DNA of 64,000 bases from Patiriisocius sp047731265. GTDB lineage: Bacteria > Bacteroidota > Bacteroidia > Flavobacteriales > Flavobacteriaceae. The notes under the pieces were generated by a model that was not told the DNA's origin, searched no databases, and saw only the letters and a list, made by a program, of their open reading frames with translations. Position 1 is the stretch's first letter. Each line of letters starts with the position of its first letter. The stretch spans positions 1,550,001 to 1,614,000 of the forward strand of contig NZ_CP159835.1 in assembly GCF_047731265.1 (NCBI RefSeq), written 5' to 3'. Below are positions 18,133 through 26,681 of this stretch, in pieces. Made by a program: the position numbers and the translations under genes.

Positions 18133-18783
18133 ATGAATAAAATACTGAAAATAAGTTTCGCGTTATTAGGGTTGATTACAGTAATTTCTTGTGCTGATAA
18201 TACAAAGCCTAATTTTCAATATATGCCAAACATGTATGAACCAGTTGGCTATGAGACCTATGGAGAATACGAAGTCTTCCCTGGTGGTTTAGAAGCTATG
18301 TTGCCTGTTGAAGGTAGTATTCCAAGAGGATGGCAACCGTATGATTATCCAAATACGACAAAAGGGTTAAATGAAGCTAAAGCATCACTAAAGAGTCCTT
18401 TGGAAGTAACTGAAGAGAACCTTGCTGATGGAAAAGAGTTATATAATATTTATTGTTCTGTTTGTCACGGAGAGAAAGGAGATGGTAATGGAATTTTAAT
18501 GCAACGAGAAAAGTTTTTAGGGATTCCGAGTTATGCTGATCCAGGAAGACTTATTACAGAGGGGGGTACCTATCACGTGCAAATGTATGGTCTTAATAGT
18601 ATGGGATCTTATGCATCACAAACAAATGAAGAGGAGAGATGGCAAATTACTCAGCATGTTATGAACTTAAAAGCAACTCTTTTAGGAGAACCATTAAAGG
18701 AGCCTAAGATAGTCGTTGAAGAAAATGGGGCTTTTGAATTAGTAACAGGTTCAGATGAGAGTGCTGTTACTGTAGAGCTATAA
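18133..18783 (+). CDS. actE: Alternative complex III subunit E: monoheme cytochrome c lipoprotein
   Basis: A 216-aa lipoprotein with signal MNKILKISFALLGLITVISC. One heme motif, CSVCHG (Cys108-His112), is followed by GDGNGIL and a probable axial methionine in the VQMYGLNSMGSY region. It is the peripheral cytochrome c subunit of alternative complex III. The start lies 1 bp after the actD stop, so the genes are translationally linked. Confidence 0.92.
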   Translation: MNKILKISFALLGLITVISCADNTKPNFQYMPNMYEPVGYETYGEYEVFPGGLEAMLPVEGSIPRGWQPYDYPNTTKGLNEAKASLKSPLEVTEENLADGKELYNIYCSVCHGEKGDGNGILMQREKFLGIPSYADPGRLITEGGTYHVQMYGLNSMGSYASQTNEEERWQITQHVMNLKATLLGEPLKEPKIVVEENGAFELVTGSDESAVTVEL

Positions 18784-18821
18784 GGAGATGCAATTGATCA
18801 AAATAATTAAGCAATAAGATA

Positions 18822-20183
18822 ATGTCGAAAGATACGTACATATTACCCGGTAAATTAAAAATGTTCGCAATCATCTTTATGGTGGTTGGAGCACTAGGCA
18901 TTGTTGCAGGATTCTTAACTGCACCAGCAAACACTGCTGAAGTTAAAGAAATGATGGCTCATAATGATGAAGGTAGCGCAAACGAGCATGATGCTGAAGA
19001 GCAACAAGCAACTGCAGCTCATGATACGGCGGAATTAGACTCCTACGGGACTAGTGGACATGAGGTAGATCACGAGCAAGAGCACTTAGAACATACATTG
19101 CACCAATTACAAAATAGACCCTGGTCCGCATTGTATATAGCGTGTTTCTTCTTCTTCATGATTGCGTTAGGTGTTTTAGCATTTTATGCGGTAAATGTTT
19201 CGGCACAAGCAGGTTGGTCGCCAGTGTTGTTTAGGGTTATGGAGGCTATTACAGCGTATTTAGTGCCTGGTGGAATTTTAATGTTTGTGTTATTAGGATT
19301 GTCGGGATTTCATATAAATCATTTATTTGTTTGGGCAGATCCGGAAGTAGTAGCGCATGATAAACTTCTTCAAGGTAAAGCAGGATGGTTGAATAGCTAT
19401 TGGTTTCTAATAAGAGCAGCAATATTTATGGGTGGATGGATACTATATCGTACCTACGCAGTTAAGTTTTCTCGAGCGAGTGATAAGGTAGACGATAATA
19501 GATACTTTAAAAAGACCTTTAGAATTTCGGCGGGATTTTTAGTATTTTTTTTATACACTGAATCAATGATGACTTGGGACTGGTTAATGAGTTTTGATCC
19601 GCACTGGTTCTCTACTTTATATGGATGGTATGTTTTAGCAGGAATGATGGTTTGTGGAATCACAACAATTGCTATGGTGACTATTTTCTTGAAATCACAA
19701 GGTTATTTAGAATTTGTTAACGACAGTCATATTCATGATTTAGCTAAGTTTATGTTCGGATTTAGTATTTTCTGGACTTACTTATGGTTCTCCCAGTTCA
19801 TGCTAATTTGGTATGCTAACATTCCGGAAGAGGTAACCTATTTTATCACTAGGATTGAAGATTTTAAATTACCATTCTTTGGAATGTTAGCAATGAACTT
19901 CTTGTTTCCAGTGTTGCTATTAATGAATAGCGATTTTAAGAGAGTAAATTGGTTTGTAGTCCTAACGGGAATTGTTGTACTTGTGGGACATTACGTGGAT
20001 GTTTTTGTCCTTGTAATGCCCGCAACAGTTGGAACAAGTTGGTTTATAGGATTACCAGAAATAAGCTCATTAATGTTTTTCTTTGGATTATTTGTGTTCA
20101 TAGTGTTTACTGCGTTGACAAAAGCTCCATTATTGATGAAAAACAACCCATTTATCAAAGAGAGTAAGAACTTTCATTATTAA
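18822..20183 (+). CDS. actF: Alternative complex III subunit F (NrfD-like membrane subunit)
   Basis: A 453-aa protein with about ten transmembrane helices, paralogous in fold to ActC. Between helix 1 and helix 2 (residues 40-95) is an acidic, His-rich insertion containing HDAEEQQATAAHD and HEVDHEQEHLEH. Such a stretch could bind metal ions or protons, but that is inference. An AAGGAG sequence occurs at 18783-18788, unusual for this lineage, but it is too far from the ATG to act as its ribosome-binding site. Confidence 0.9.
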   Translation: MSKDTYILPGKLKMFAIIFMVVGALGIVAGFLTAPANTAEVKEMMAHNDEGSANEHDAEEQQATAAHDTAELDSYGTSGHEVDHEQEHLEHTLHQLQNRPWSALYIACFFFFMIALGVLAFYAVNVSAQAGWSPVLFRVMEAITAYLVPGGILMFVLLGLSGFHINHLFVWADPEVVAHDKLLQGKAGWLNSYWFLIRAAIFMGGWILYRTYAVKFSRASDKVDDNRYFKKTFRISAGFLVFFLYTESMMTWDWLMSFDPHWFSTLYGWYVLAGMMVCGITTIAMVTIFLKSQGYLEFVNDSHIHDLAKFMFGFSIFWTYLWFSQFMLIWYANIPEEVTYFITRIEDFKLPFFGMLAMNFLFPVLLLMNSDFKRVNWFVVLTGIVVLVGHYVDVFVLVMPATVGTSWFIGLPEISSLMFFFGLFVFIVFTALTKAPLLMKNNPFIKESKNFHY

Positions 20184-20205
20184 TTAATTATTACAAGAGA
20201 GAACG

Positions 20206-21273
20206 ATGACCGCATTTTTAGTTGTATTAGTAATCATTCTTTTCGGAATTACCGTGCTTCAATTGGGTAAGATATTCAACATGTCTAAATCGACTGAACA
20301 GCTAGGTAATTCCTCAGAAGTTGCTTCAGAAAAAGACAATAATATCAATGGATGGTTGATGTTAGGGTTCGTGTTTTTTACATATATATTGTTAATTATT
20401 TGTTTTTACAAATGGTGGGATGTATTATTGCCTAAAGCTGCTTCCGAACACGGTGCTGGAATAGACAGTTTGATGTGGATTTCTATGTCATTAATTTTTG
20501 TTGTAGGATTCTTTACATTATGGCTGCTAAGTTACTTTTCGTTTAAATACAGAGGAAATACGGCGAAACGGGCATTGTTTTTTGCAGACAACGATAAACT
20601 AGAATTTATATGGACAATAATTCCAGTAATTGTTTTAGCAGGCTTGATTATTTATGGCCTTTTTACTTGGACCGATATTATGAATGTGGATAGTGAAGAT
20701 GATCCTATGGTTGTAGAGCTGTATGCATATCAGTTTGATTGGAGGGCACGTTATAGCGGAGCTGATAATACCCTTGGAGAAGCTAATGTAAGACTTATTG
20801 AAGGAATAAATCAATTAGGAGTTGATACCTCAGATCCTAATGCACAAGATGATATTGTTGTGAATGAACTTCATTTGCCATTAGGAAGAAAAATTCTGTT
20901 CAAAATGCGTTCTCAGGACGTATTGCACTCGGCATATATGCCGCATTTTAGAGCACAAATGAACGTTGTTCCTGGTATGATTACCCAGTTTTCATTTACA
21001 CCGTCCATTACTACAGAAGACATGCGATTGGATGAGGAAGTAGTAGCGAAAGTTAGAAAAATTAATAGTCTTAGAAGGGATAAAAGTAAAGATTTGGCCA
21101 TCAAAGGAGAAGAAGCATTAGAGCCTTACGAGTTTGATTACCTATTGTTATGCAATAAAATTTGTGGTACTAACCACTATAATATGCAAATGAAAATTGT
21201 TGTTCAATCACAAGAGGATTATGATGCTTGGTTGGCTGAACAGCCGAACATTGCAACAACATTAAAGAAATAA
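20206..21273 (+). CDS. coxB: Cytochrome c oxidase subunit II
   Basis: A 355-aa protein. A first hydrophobic segment (about 1-20) may be a signal or anchor; two transmembrane helices lie near residues 48-70 and 90-110, with a third hydrophobic stretch near 135-160. The periplasmic cupredoxin domain carries the complete CuA site: His241 (VLHSAYMPHF) and CNKICGTNHYNM with Cys316, Cys320, His324 and Met327. There is no C-terminal heme domain, so electrons must come from a separate cytochrome c or directly from alternative complex III. It lies directly downstream of actF, consistent with an ACIII-oxidase supercomplex. Confidence 0.93.
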   Translation: MTAFLVVLVIILFGITVLQLGKIFNMSKSTEQLGNSSEVASEKDNNINGWLMLGFVFFTYILLIICFYKWWDVLLPKAASEHGAGIDSLMWISMSLIFVVGFFTLWLLSYFSFKYRGNTAKRALFFADNDKLEFIWTIIPVIVLAGLIIYGLFTWTDIMNVDSEDDPMVVELYAYQFDWRARYSGADNTLGEANVRLIEGINQLGVDTSDPNAQDDIVVNELHLPLGRKILFKMRSQDVLHSAYMPHFRAQMNVVPGMITQFSFTPSITTEDMRLDEEVVAKVRKINSLRRDKSKDLAIKGEEALEPYEFDYLLLCNKICGTNHYNMQMKIVVQSQEDYDAWLAEQPNIATTLKK

Positions 21274-21291
21274 AAAAAAAGCTATAAAGAT

Positions 21292-23118
21292 ATGTCATCA
21301 CTCGCAAAAAACGCTCTAGTAGATCATCATGATGATCACGAGCATCATCATAAAGAAACATTCGTTACTAAGTATGTCTTTAGTACAGATCACAAAATGA
21401 TTTCTAAACAATACCTTATAACAGGATTGTTTATGGGAATTATAGGAATTGCGATGTCTATTCTTATGAGAATTCAATTAGCTTGGCCAGAAGAACCGTT
21501 CCAGATTTTTGAATTACTTCTAGGGAAGTGGGCAGAAGGCGGTGTTATGGACCCTAGTGTTTATTTAGCATTAGTTACGATACACGGTACGATCATGGTG
21601 TTTTTTGTGCTGACTGCTGGATTGAGTGGAACATTTAGTAATTTATTGATTCCATTGCAGATTGGTGCTAGAGATATGGCCTCGGGTTTCCTAAATATGG
21701 TTTCTTACTGGTTATTCTTCTTATCAAGCTTTATAATGATAATGTCCCTTTTTGTAGAGGCTGGGCCAGCGTCATCAGGATGGACAATTTATCCCCCTTT
21801 AAGTGCACTCCCTCAGGCAATACCAGGTTCTGGAGCAGGAATGACCTTATGGTTGGTTTCAATGGGAATCTTTATTGCGTCATCATTACTTGGAGCACTT
21901 AATTATATCGTAACGGTAATCAACTTGCGAACTAAAGGAATGAAGATGACGAGACTTCCTTTAACAATTTGGGCATTTTTTGTAACAGCAATTATTGGAG
22001 TCGTATCGTTCCCGGTTTTATTATCGGCAGTGTTAATGCTCGTGATGGATAGAAGTTTTGGAACTTCATTTTTCTTATCAGATATTTATATTGCGGGAGA
22101 AGTTCTTCACAACCAAGGAGGATCTCCGGTACTGTTTGAGCACCTATTTTGGTTCTTAGGTCATCCAGAAGTATACATTGTTATACTTCCTGCGATGGGA
22201 ATCGTTTCTGAAGTATTGGCAACCAACGCACGAAAACCTGTCTTTGGATATAGAGCGATGGTGGCTTCTATATTAGCGATTGCATTTCTTTCAACGATTG
22301 TGTGGGGTCACCATATGTTTATATCGGGGATGAATCCATTTCTAGGTTCTGTATTTACCTTTACAACATTATTAATTGCAATTCCTTCAGCAGTAAAATC
22401 TTTTAATTGGATTACGACACTCTGGAAGGGTAATTTGCAAATGAACGCAGCAATGCTCTTTTCCATTGGATTTGTTTCTACTTTCATCACAGGAGGTTTA
22501 ACCGGTATCATTTTAGGAGACAGTGCATTAGATATTAACGTTCACGACACCTATTTTGTAGTCGCTCACTTCCACTTAGTAATGGGTATATCTGCATTGT
22601 ATGGTTTGTTCGCTGGGGTATATCACTGGTTCCCGAAGATGTTTGAAGGTAAAATGCTGAACAAAAACTTAGGGTATGTACATTTTTGGATTACGGTCGT
22701 AGGATCTTATGGCGTTTTCTTCCCAATGCACTTTATAGGGATGGCAGGGTTGCCACGTAGATACTACACCAATACGGCGTTCCCATACTTTGATGATTTA
22801 GCAGACATCAATGTGGTAATTACGATATTTGCTATTATAACAGCCGGGGCACAACTTGTATTTTTGTACAACTTTATTCATTCTATGTTCTACGGAAAGC
22901 AAGGACCACAAAATCCTTGGAAATCGAATACGTTAGAATGGACCGCTGAAGTTAAGCATATCCACGGTAACTGGGATGGTCCAATTCCTGAAGTACACCG
23001 TTGGTCTTATGATTACAGTAAATTGAATGAGGATGGAACAGATTATGTTATTCCTGGTCAAGATTATACACCGCAACATATTCCAATTCAAGGGAACGAA
23101 GAAGAAATGAATCATTAA
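21292..23118 (+). CDS. coxA: Cytochrome c oxidase subunit I
   Basis: A 608-aa heme-copper oxidase catalytic subunit with 12 helices. Key sites are visible: GHPEVYI (CuB His and cross-linked Tyr, about residue 290), WGHHMFISGM (CuB His pair) and VAHFHLVMG (heme a3 and heme a ligands). The GHPEVY motif marks an A-type oxidase. The N-terminus is unusually rich in His and Asp (DHHDDHEHHHKE, residues 11-22). It is the last gene of the act-cox operon; a strong terminator follows at 23157. Confidence 0.95.
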   Translation: MSSLAKNALVDHHDDHEHHHKETFVTKYVFSTDHKMISKQYLITGLFMGIIGIAMSILMRIQLAWPEEPFQIFELLLGKWAEGGVMDPSVYLALVTIHGTIMVFFVLTAGLSGTFSNLLIPLQIGARDMASGFLNMVSYWLFFLSSFIMIMSLFVEAGPASSGWTIYPPLSALPQAIPGSGAGMTLWLVSMGIFIASSLLGALNYIVTVINLRTKGMKMTRLPLTIWAFFVTAIIGVVSFPVLLSAVLMLVMDRSFGTSFFLSDIYIAGEVLHNQGGSPVLFEHLFWFLGHPEVYIVILPAMGIVSEVLATNARKPVFGYRAMVASILAIAFLSTIVWGHHMFISGMNPFLGSVFTFTTLLIAIPSAVKSFNWITTLWKGNLQMNAAMLFSIGFVSTFITGGLTGIILGDSALDINVHDTYFVVAHFHLVMGISALYGLFAGVYHWFPKMFEGKMLNKNLGYVHFWITVVGSYGVFFPMHFIGMAGLPRRYYTNTAFPYFDDLADINVVITIFAIITAGAQLVFLYNFIHSMFYGKQGPQNPWKSNTLEWTAEVKHIHGNWDGPIPEVHRWSYDYSKLNEDGTDYVIPGQDYTPQHIPIQGNEEEMNH

Positions 23119-23119
23119 A

Positions 23120-23139
23120 ATACCCACTCACATGGGTAT
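23120..23139. repeat. Inverted repeat ATACCCA-N6-TGGGTAT, copy 1
   Basis: Seven-bp perfect arms begin 2 bp after the coxA stop codon. The same arms recur at 23222-23239 with a 4-nt loop. They may be small hairpins at the 3' end of the operon transcript or binding sites. Confidence 0.5.
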
Positions 23140-23156
23140 CATAAAGAATACAATTG

Positions 23157-23197
23157 AAATAAAGCCCTCCACAATTAGGAAAGGGCTTTATTTTTTT
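23157..23197 (+). terminator. Rho-independent terminator of the act-cox operon
   Basis: A 12-bp perfect stem: AAATAAAGCCCT pairs with AGGGCTTTATTT around a 13-nt loop, running into a T tract. Its position 39 bp after coxA marks the end of the operon. Confidence 0.85.
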
Positions 23198-23221
23198 GGT
23201 ATATATCTTAATTTCTAAAAT

Positions 23222-23239
23222 ATACCCAGTATTGGGTAT
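23222..23239. repeat. Inverted repeat ATACCCA-N4-TGGGTAT, copy 2
   Basis: Identical arms to the copy at 23120-23139 but a shorter loop (GTAT). It lies after the coxA terminator. Confidence 0.5.
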
Positions 23240-23315
23240 GTTGTATAGACTATTTCCTTCTTATTTTTACAATGTATTAATTATGAATTTTGAGGAGAAT
23301 TCAGGTTATTAGATT

Positions 23316-23343
23316 AAAACGCCCTTAATTAAGGGCGTTTTTT
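23316..23343. terminator. Second strong palindromic terminator between coxA and leuB
   Basis: AAAACGCCCTTAA followed immediately by its exact reverse complement gives a 26-bp palindrome with a GC core, flanked by A and T runs on both sides. It can work in both directions and would also stop leu transcription from the other strand. Confidence 0.75.
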
Positions 23344-23592
23344 GTTGAATTTCTGTTTTGAATGCAAAGTGCACCTACCGGTATGTACTAAACTTTCAAA
23401 TCATTTTGTTTTCTACTAACTAAAAAGCGTACAGTGTCAGCCTTGTATAAGTTGTTCAGGGCTTTGGAAGGTTTATACGATTATATAAATTCTTAATTTT
23501 ATTAGAGCCATGGTTATGCAGGTGTTTCTTTAGAGAAAATGATTGGGATTAAGGTTACTAATTATTATGAATTAAAAATGAGACTTAAATAA
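23344..23592 (+). other. Non-genic stretch with operator-like palindrome and possible gene remnant
   Basis: ACCTACCGGTATGT at 23373-23386 is a near-perfect 14-bp palindrome of the kind bound by TetR-family repressors. In frame 23506-23592 the sequence reads SHGYAGVSLEKMIGIK and ends YYELKMRLK before TAA. No start codon or intact frame precedes it. HGYAGVSLEK resembles the helix-turn-helix start of TetR proteins, so a decayed regulator is possible, but the similarity is short. Confidence 0.25.
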
Positions 23593-24703
23593 TCGTTGAT
23601 TGTCCCAAATGGATATTAGTAAAATTAATATTCGAATCATTTGGGTTGCTTATAAAATCATCAACAAAGTCACCAATATTAGTAGTTGTTATTGTCGTGT
23701 TCTCTGGATTTAAATCTTGGGTTGTAATGTTTAATTCAAGAGAACGCTCGACTCCTTCGCGTACTAATTGAGCTTCGTCAAATAGTTCAAAATGTTCTAA
23801 GAGCATTGCTGCGCTCAAAATAGAAGCTATTGGGTTTGCTATGCCTTTTCCTGTAGCTTGGGGATAAGAGCCATGAATTGGCTCGAACAAAGCATACCGG
23901 TCTCCAAATGAAGCAGAAGCGAGTAATCCAATAGAACCTCCTATTACACTTGCTTCGTCACTAATTACATCGCCAAATAGGTTTTCGGTTAATATGACAT
24001 CAAACTGTTTTGGGTTTAAGATTATTTGCATTGCTGCATTATCTACAAACAAAAAGTCCAAGGTTACATCAGGATATTGAGTAGCTAATTCTGTGACTAC
24101 CCTTCGCCATAAACGAGAAGTTTCTAGAACGTTTGCTTTATCAACTAAGGTTATTTTTTTATTTCTACTTTGTGCTGCTTTAAAGGCCAAATGTGCAATA
24201 CGCTCAATTTCAAAACGGGAATATTCGCATAGGTCTGAAGCCGTGTTACCATCTTCACTTAAATGTTTTTTACCAAAATAAATGCCGCCAGTAAGCTCGC
24301 GATATATGCTAATATCTGTGCCTTCAATAATATGTTTTTTAAGTGGTGATTTGTCTAGTAGTGTATCGTAAGCCTTTACAGGTCGGACATTTGCAAATAG
24401 GTTTAATTCTTGGCGTAATTTTAATAAACCTTGTTCAGGTCTTATCTTTGCACTAGGGTCGTTGTCGTATTTTGGATGCCCAATAGCGCCAAATAAGATA
24501 GCGTCGCTAGATTTGCACAATTTTAATGTTTCATCTGGCAGTGGGTTGTTTTCGTTGTCAATAGCTACTGCGCCAACGGCAGCTTCTTTGAAAAAAAAGG
24601 TGTGATCAAATTCTAAAGCAATGGCTTTTAATACCTTTATGGCTTGAGAAGTAACTTCTGGGCCTATACCATCTCCTGGTAATACTGCTATATTTAATAT
24701 CAT
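23585..24703 (-). CDS. leuB: 3-isopropylmalate dehydrogenase
   Basis: A 372-aa member of the isopropylmalate/isocitrate dehydrogenase family. Visible motifs are LPGDGIGPEV at the N-terminus, REL(T)GGIYFG in the substrate loop, VDKANVLETSRLWR and ENLFGDVISDEASVIGGSIGLLASA (the metal-binding Asp residues). The enzyme oxidises and decarboxylates 3-isopropylmalate with NAD+ in leucine synthesis. About 20 Asn/Ser/Ile-rich residues at the C-terminus extend beyond the usual fold. It is the last gene of leuACDB, 3 bp after leuD. Confidence 0.95.
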   Translation of the reverse strand: MILNIAVLPGDGIGPEVTSQAIKVLKAIALEFDHTFFFKEAAVGAVAIDNENNPLPDETLKLCKSSDAILFGAIGHPKYDNDPSAKIRPEQGLLKLRQELNLFANVRPVKAYDTLLDKSPLKKHIIEGTDISIYRELTGGIYFGKKHLSEDGNTASDLCEYSRFEIERIAHLAFKAAQSRNKKITLVDKANVLETSRLWRRVVTELATQYPDVTLDFLFVDNAAMQIILNPKQFDVILTENLFGDVISDEASVIGGSIGLLASASFGDRYALFEPIHGSYPQATGKGIANPIASILSAAMLLEHFELFDEAQLVREGVERSLELNITTQDLNPENTTITTTNIGDFVDDFISNPNDSNINFTNIHLGQSTII

Positions 24704-24706
24704 AGT

Positions 24707-25297
24707 TTAATATGTTTTTTGAGCTTCAAAAGCTGCTATTTCTTCTTTTTTACTTAGTAAATAGTCAATATCATCATACCCCTGTATCATACAGGTTCTT
24801 TTGTAAGCATCAATCTGGAAGGACTGCTTATAAGATGAACCTTCCATTGCTATTGTTTGGTTTTCTAAATCAACGACTAGTTGTGTTTCAGGTTTATTGG
24901 TGATTTCAGATAATAAGATCTTTAAAAAACCTGCAGGAACTTGTACAGGTAACAGCGCATTATTTAATGCGTTTCCTTTAAAAATATCTGCGAAAAAGCT
25001 TGAAACAATTACTTTAAAACCAAAATCACTTAGGGCCCAGGCTGCATGTTCTCTACTAGAGCCACAACCAAAATTATTGCCAGCAACTAAAATGCTGCCA
25101 GCATATTTTGAGTTGTTTAAGCTAAAGTCTTCGGTTTTTGTATTGTCATCGTTAAAACGCCAGTCCCTAAAAACGTTTTCACCAAAGCCTTTTTTATCTG
25201 TCGCTTTTAAAAAACGTGCGGGTATAATTTGATCTGTATCTACATTTTCTATGTCTAGTGGAATTGCCCTAGAATTTAATGTTGTAAATTTTTCCAT
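24707..25297 (-). CDS. leuD: 3-isopropylmalate dehydratase small subunit
   Basis: A 196-aa protein with the aconitase swivel-domain hallmarks: IDTDQIIPARFLK-like sequence near the N-terminus and GNNFGCGSSREHAAWAL. With LeuC it isomerises 2- to 3-isopropylmalate. The ATG at 25297 (MEKFTTLNSRAIPLD) is preferred over an in-frame start nine codons upstream, because that would overlap leuC and add sequence unlike the family. Confidence 0.94.
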   Translation of the reverse strand: MEKFTTLNSRAIPLDIENVDTDQIIPARFLKATDKKGFGENVFRDWRFNDDNTKTEDFSLNNSKYAGSILVAGNNFGCGSSREHAAWALSDFGFKVIVSSFFADIFKGNALNNALLPVQVPAGFLKILLSEITNKPETQLVVDLENQTIAMEGSSYKQSFQIDAYKRTCMIQGYDDIDYLLSKKEEIAAFEAQKTY

Positions 25298-25298
25298 G

Positions 25299-26681
25299 TT
25301 AATTAAGATGTTTCGTAATGTCAATTATTTTACCTTCAACGGCCGTCGCTGCGGCAACTAAGGGACTTGCAAGAATTGTTCGAGAACCTTGTCCTTGTCT
25401 TCCTTCAAAATTTCGGTTAGAGGTAGATACACAATATTCGCCCTGCGGAATTTTGTCATCATTCATTGCTAAACATGCAGAACAACCAGGTTGTCTTAAT
25501 TCAAAACCAGCTGCATTAAAAACTTCTTTTAAGCCTTCTTTTATAATTTGGGCCTCCACTTGTTTACTACCTGGAACTAACCAAGCAGTTACATTTGCTG
25601 CTTTTTGTTTCCCTTTTATAAAGTTTGCGGCTACTCTAAAATCTTCAATTCTAGAATTGGTGCAACTCCCTATAAAAACGAAGTTAATGGGTTTGTTTAT
25701 CAAGCTTTCTCCAGCTTCAAAATTCATGTATTCTAAGGATTTTTTAAATGAAGCATTCGTTTCTAAAGGTATTTTCCCGGTAATTTTTATCCCCATTCCT
25801 GGATTCGTTCCATAGGTGATCATAGGGGCTATGTCTTCTGCGTCAAAAAAGTATTCTTTGTCAAAAGTAGCGCCTTCGTCTGTTGGGAGTGTTTTCCAAT
25901 AAGCTACTTTTTTATTGAACCCTTCGTCTTTTGGAGCAAATTCTCTTCCCTTTACATAGTCAAAAGTAGTTTTGTCTGGAGCAATCATACCGCCTCGCGC
26001 GCCCATTTCGATACTCATATTACAAACCGTCATTCTTCCTTCCATACTCATGTCTTCAAATACATTTCCGGCATATTCGCAAAAATAGCCAGTTCCAGAA
26101 TTGGTGCCTAATTTAGAAATAATGTATAGTATAACGTCTTTAGGTAAAACGCCTTTTTTCAAAGAGCCATTCACCGAGACTCTTAAGCTCTTTGGTTTAG
26201 ACAATAACAAACATTGACTTGCAAAAACTTGTGCTACTTGACTCGTACCTATGCCAAATGCAATAGTACCAAATGCACCATGGGTTGAGGTGTGACTATC
26301 TCCACAAACCATCGTCATTCCTGGTTGGGTAATCCCTAATTCTGGTGCCATTACATGTACAATACCGTTGTATTTGTGGCCTAGTTCGTATAGGGTTATA
26401 TTATTTTTTTTGCAATTTGAAGACAATTTGGCTAATTGATCTCTAGAAAGCAAGTCTGCAATGGGCAAATGTTGATTTTTTGTTGGTGTGTTATGATCTG
26501 CGGTTGCAATAATTTGATTGGGTCTAAAAACAGGTATTTTACGATCTTCTAATTCATTAAAAGCCTGTGGACTGGTTACTTCATGTATTAAATGCTGGTC
26601 GATATAAAGAACTTGTGGGCCATTTTCTATGGTGTCTACCACGTGCGAATCCCAAACTTTGTCGAATAGTGTTTTCTTCAT
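25299..26681 (-). CDS. leuC: 3-isopropylmalate dehydratase large subunit
   Basis: A 460-aa aconitase-family protein with TLFDKVWDSHVV at the start, VCGDSHTSTHGAFG, and the three Fe-S cysteines in GSCTNSR and PGCSACLAMN. It carries the [4Fe-4S] cluster of isopropylmalate isomerase. It abuts leuA upstream (0 bp) and leuD downstream (1 bp), indicating a tightly coupled operon. Confidence 0.95.
   Translation of the reverse strand: MKKTLFDKVWDSHVVDTIENGPQVLYIDQHLIHEVTSPQAFNELEDRKIPVFRPNQIIATADHNTPTKNQHLPIADLLSRDQLAKLSSNCKKNNITLYELGHKYNGIVHVMAPELGITQPGMTMVCGDSHTSTHGAFGTIAFGIGTSQVAQVFASQCLLLSKPKSLRVSVNGSLKKGVLPKDVILYIISKLGTNSGTGYFCEYAGNVFEDMSMEGRMTVCNMSIEMGARGGMIAPDKTTFDYVKGREFAPKDEGFNKKVAYWKTLPTDEGATFDKEYFFDAEDIAPMITYGTNPGMGIKITGKIPLETNASFKKSLEYMNFEAGESLINKPINFVFIGSCTNSRIEDFRVAANFIKGKQKAANVTAWLVPGSKQVEAQIIKEGLKEVFNAAGFELRQPGCSACLAMNDDKIPQGEYCVSTSNRNFEGRQGQGSRTILASPLVAAATAVEGKIIDITKHLN

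Noticed and set aside
25318..25815. Plus-strand 165-aa frame across leuC
   Set aside because: leuC is unambiguous on the other strand; the composition of the frame is that of an antisense shadow.
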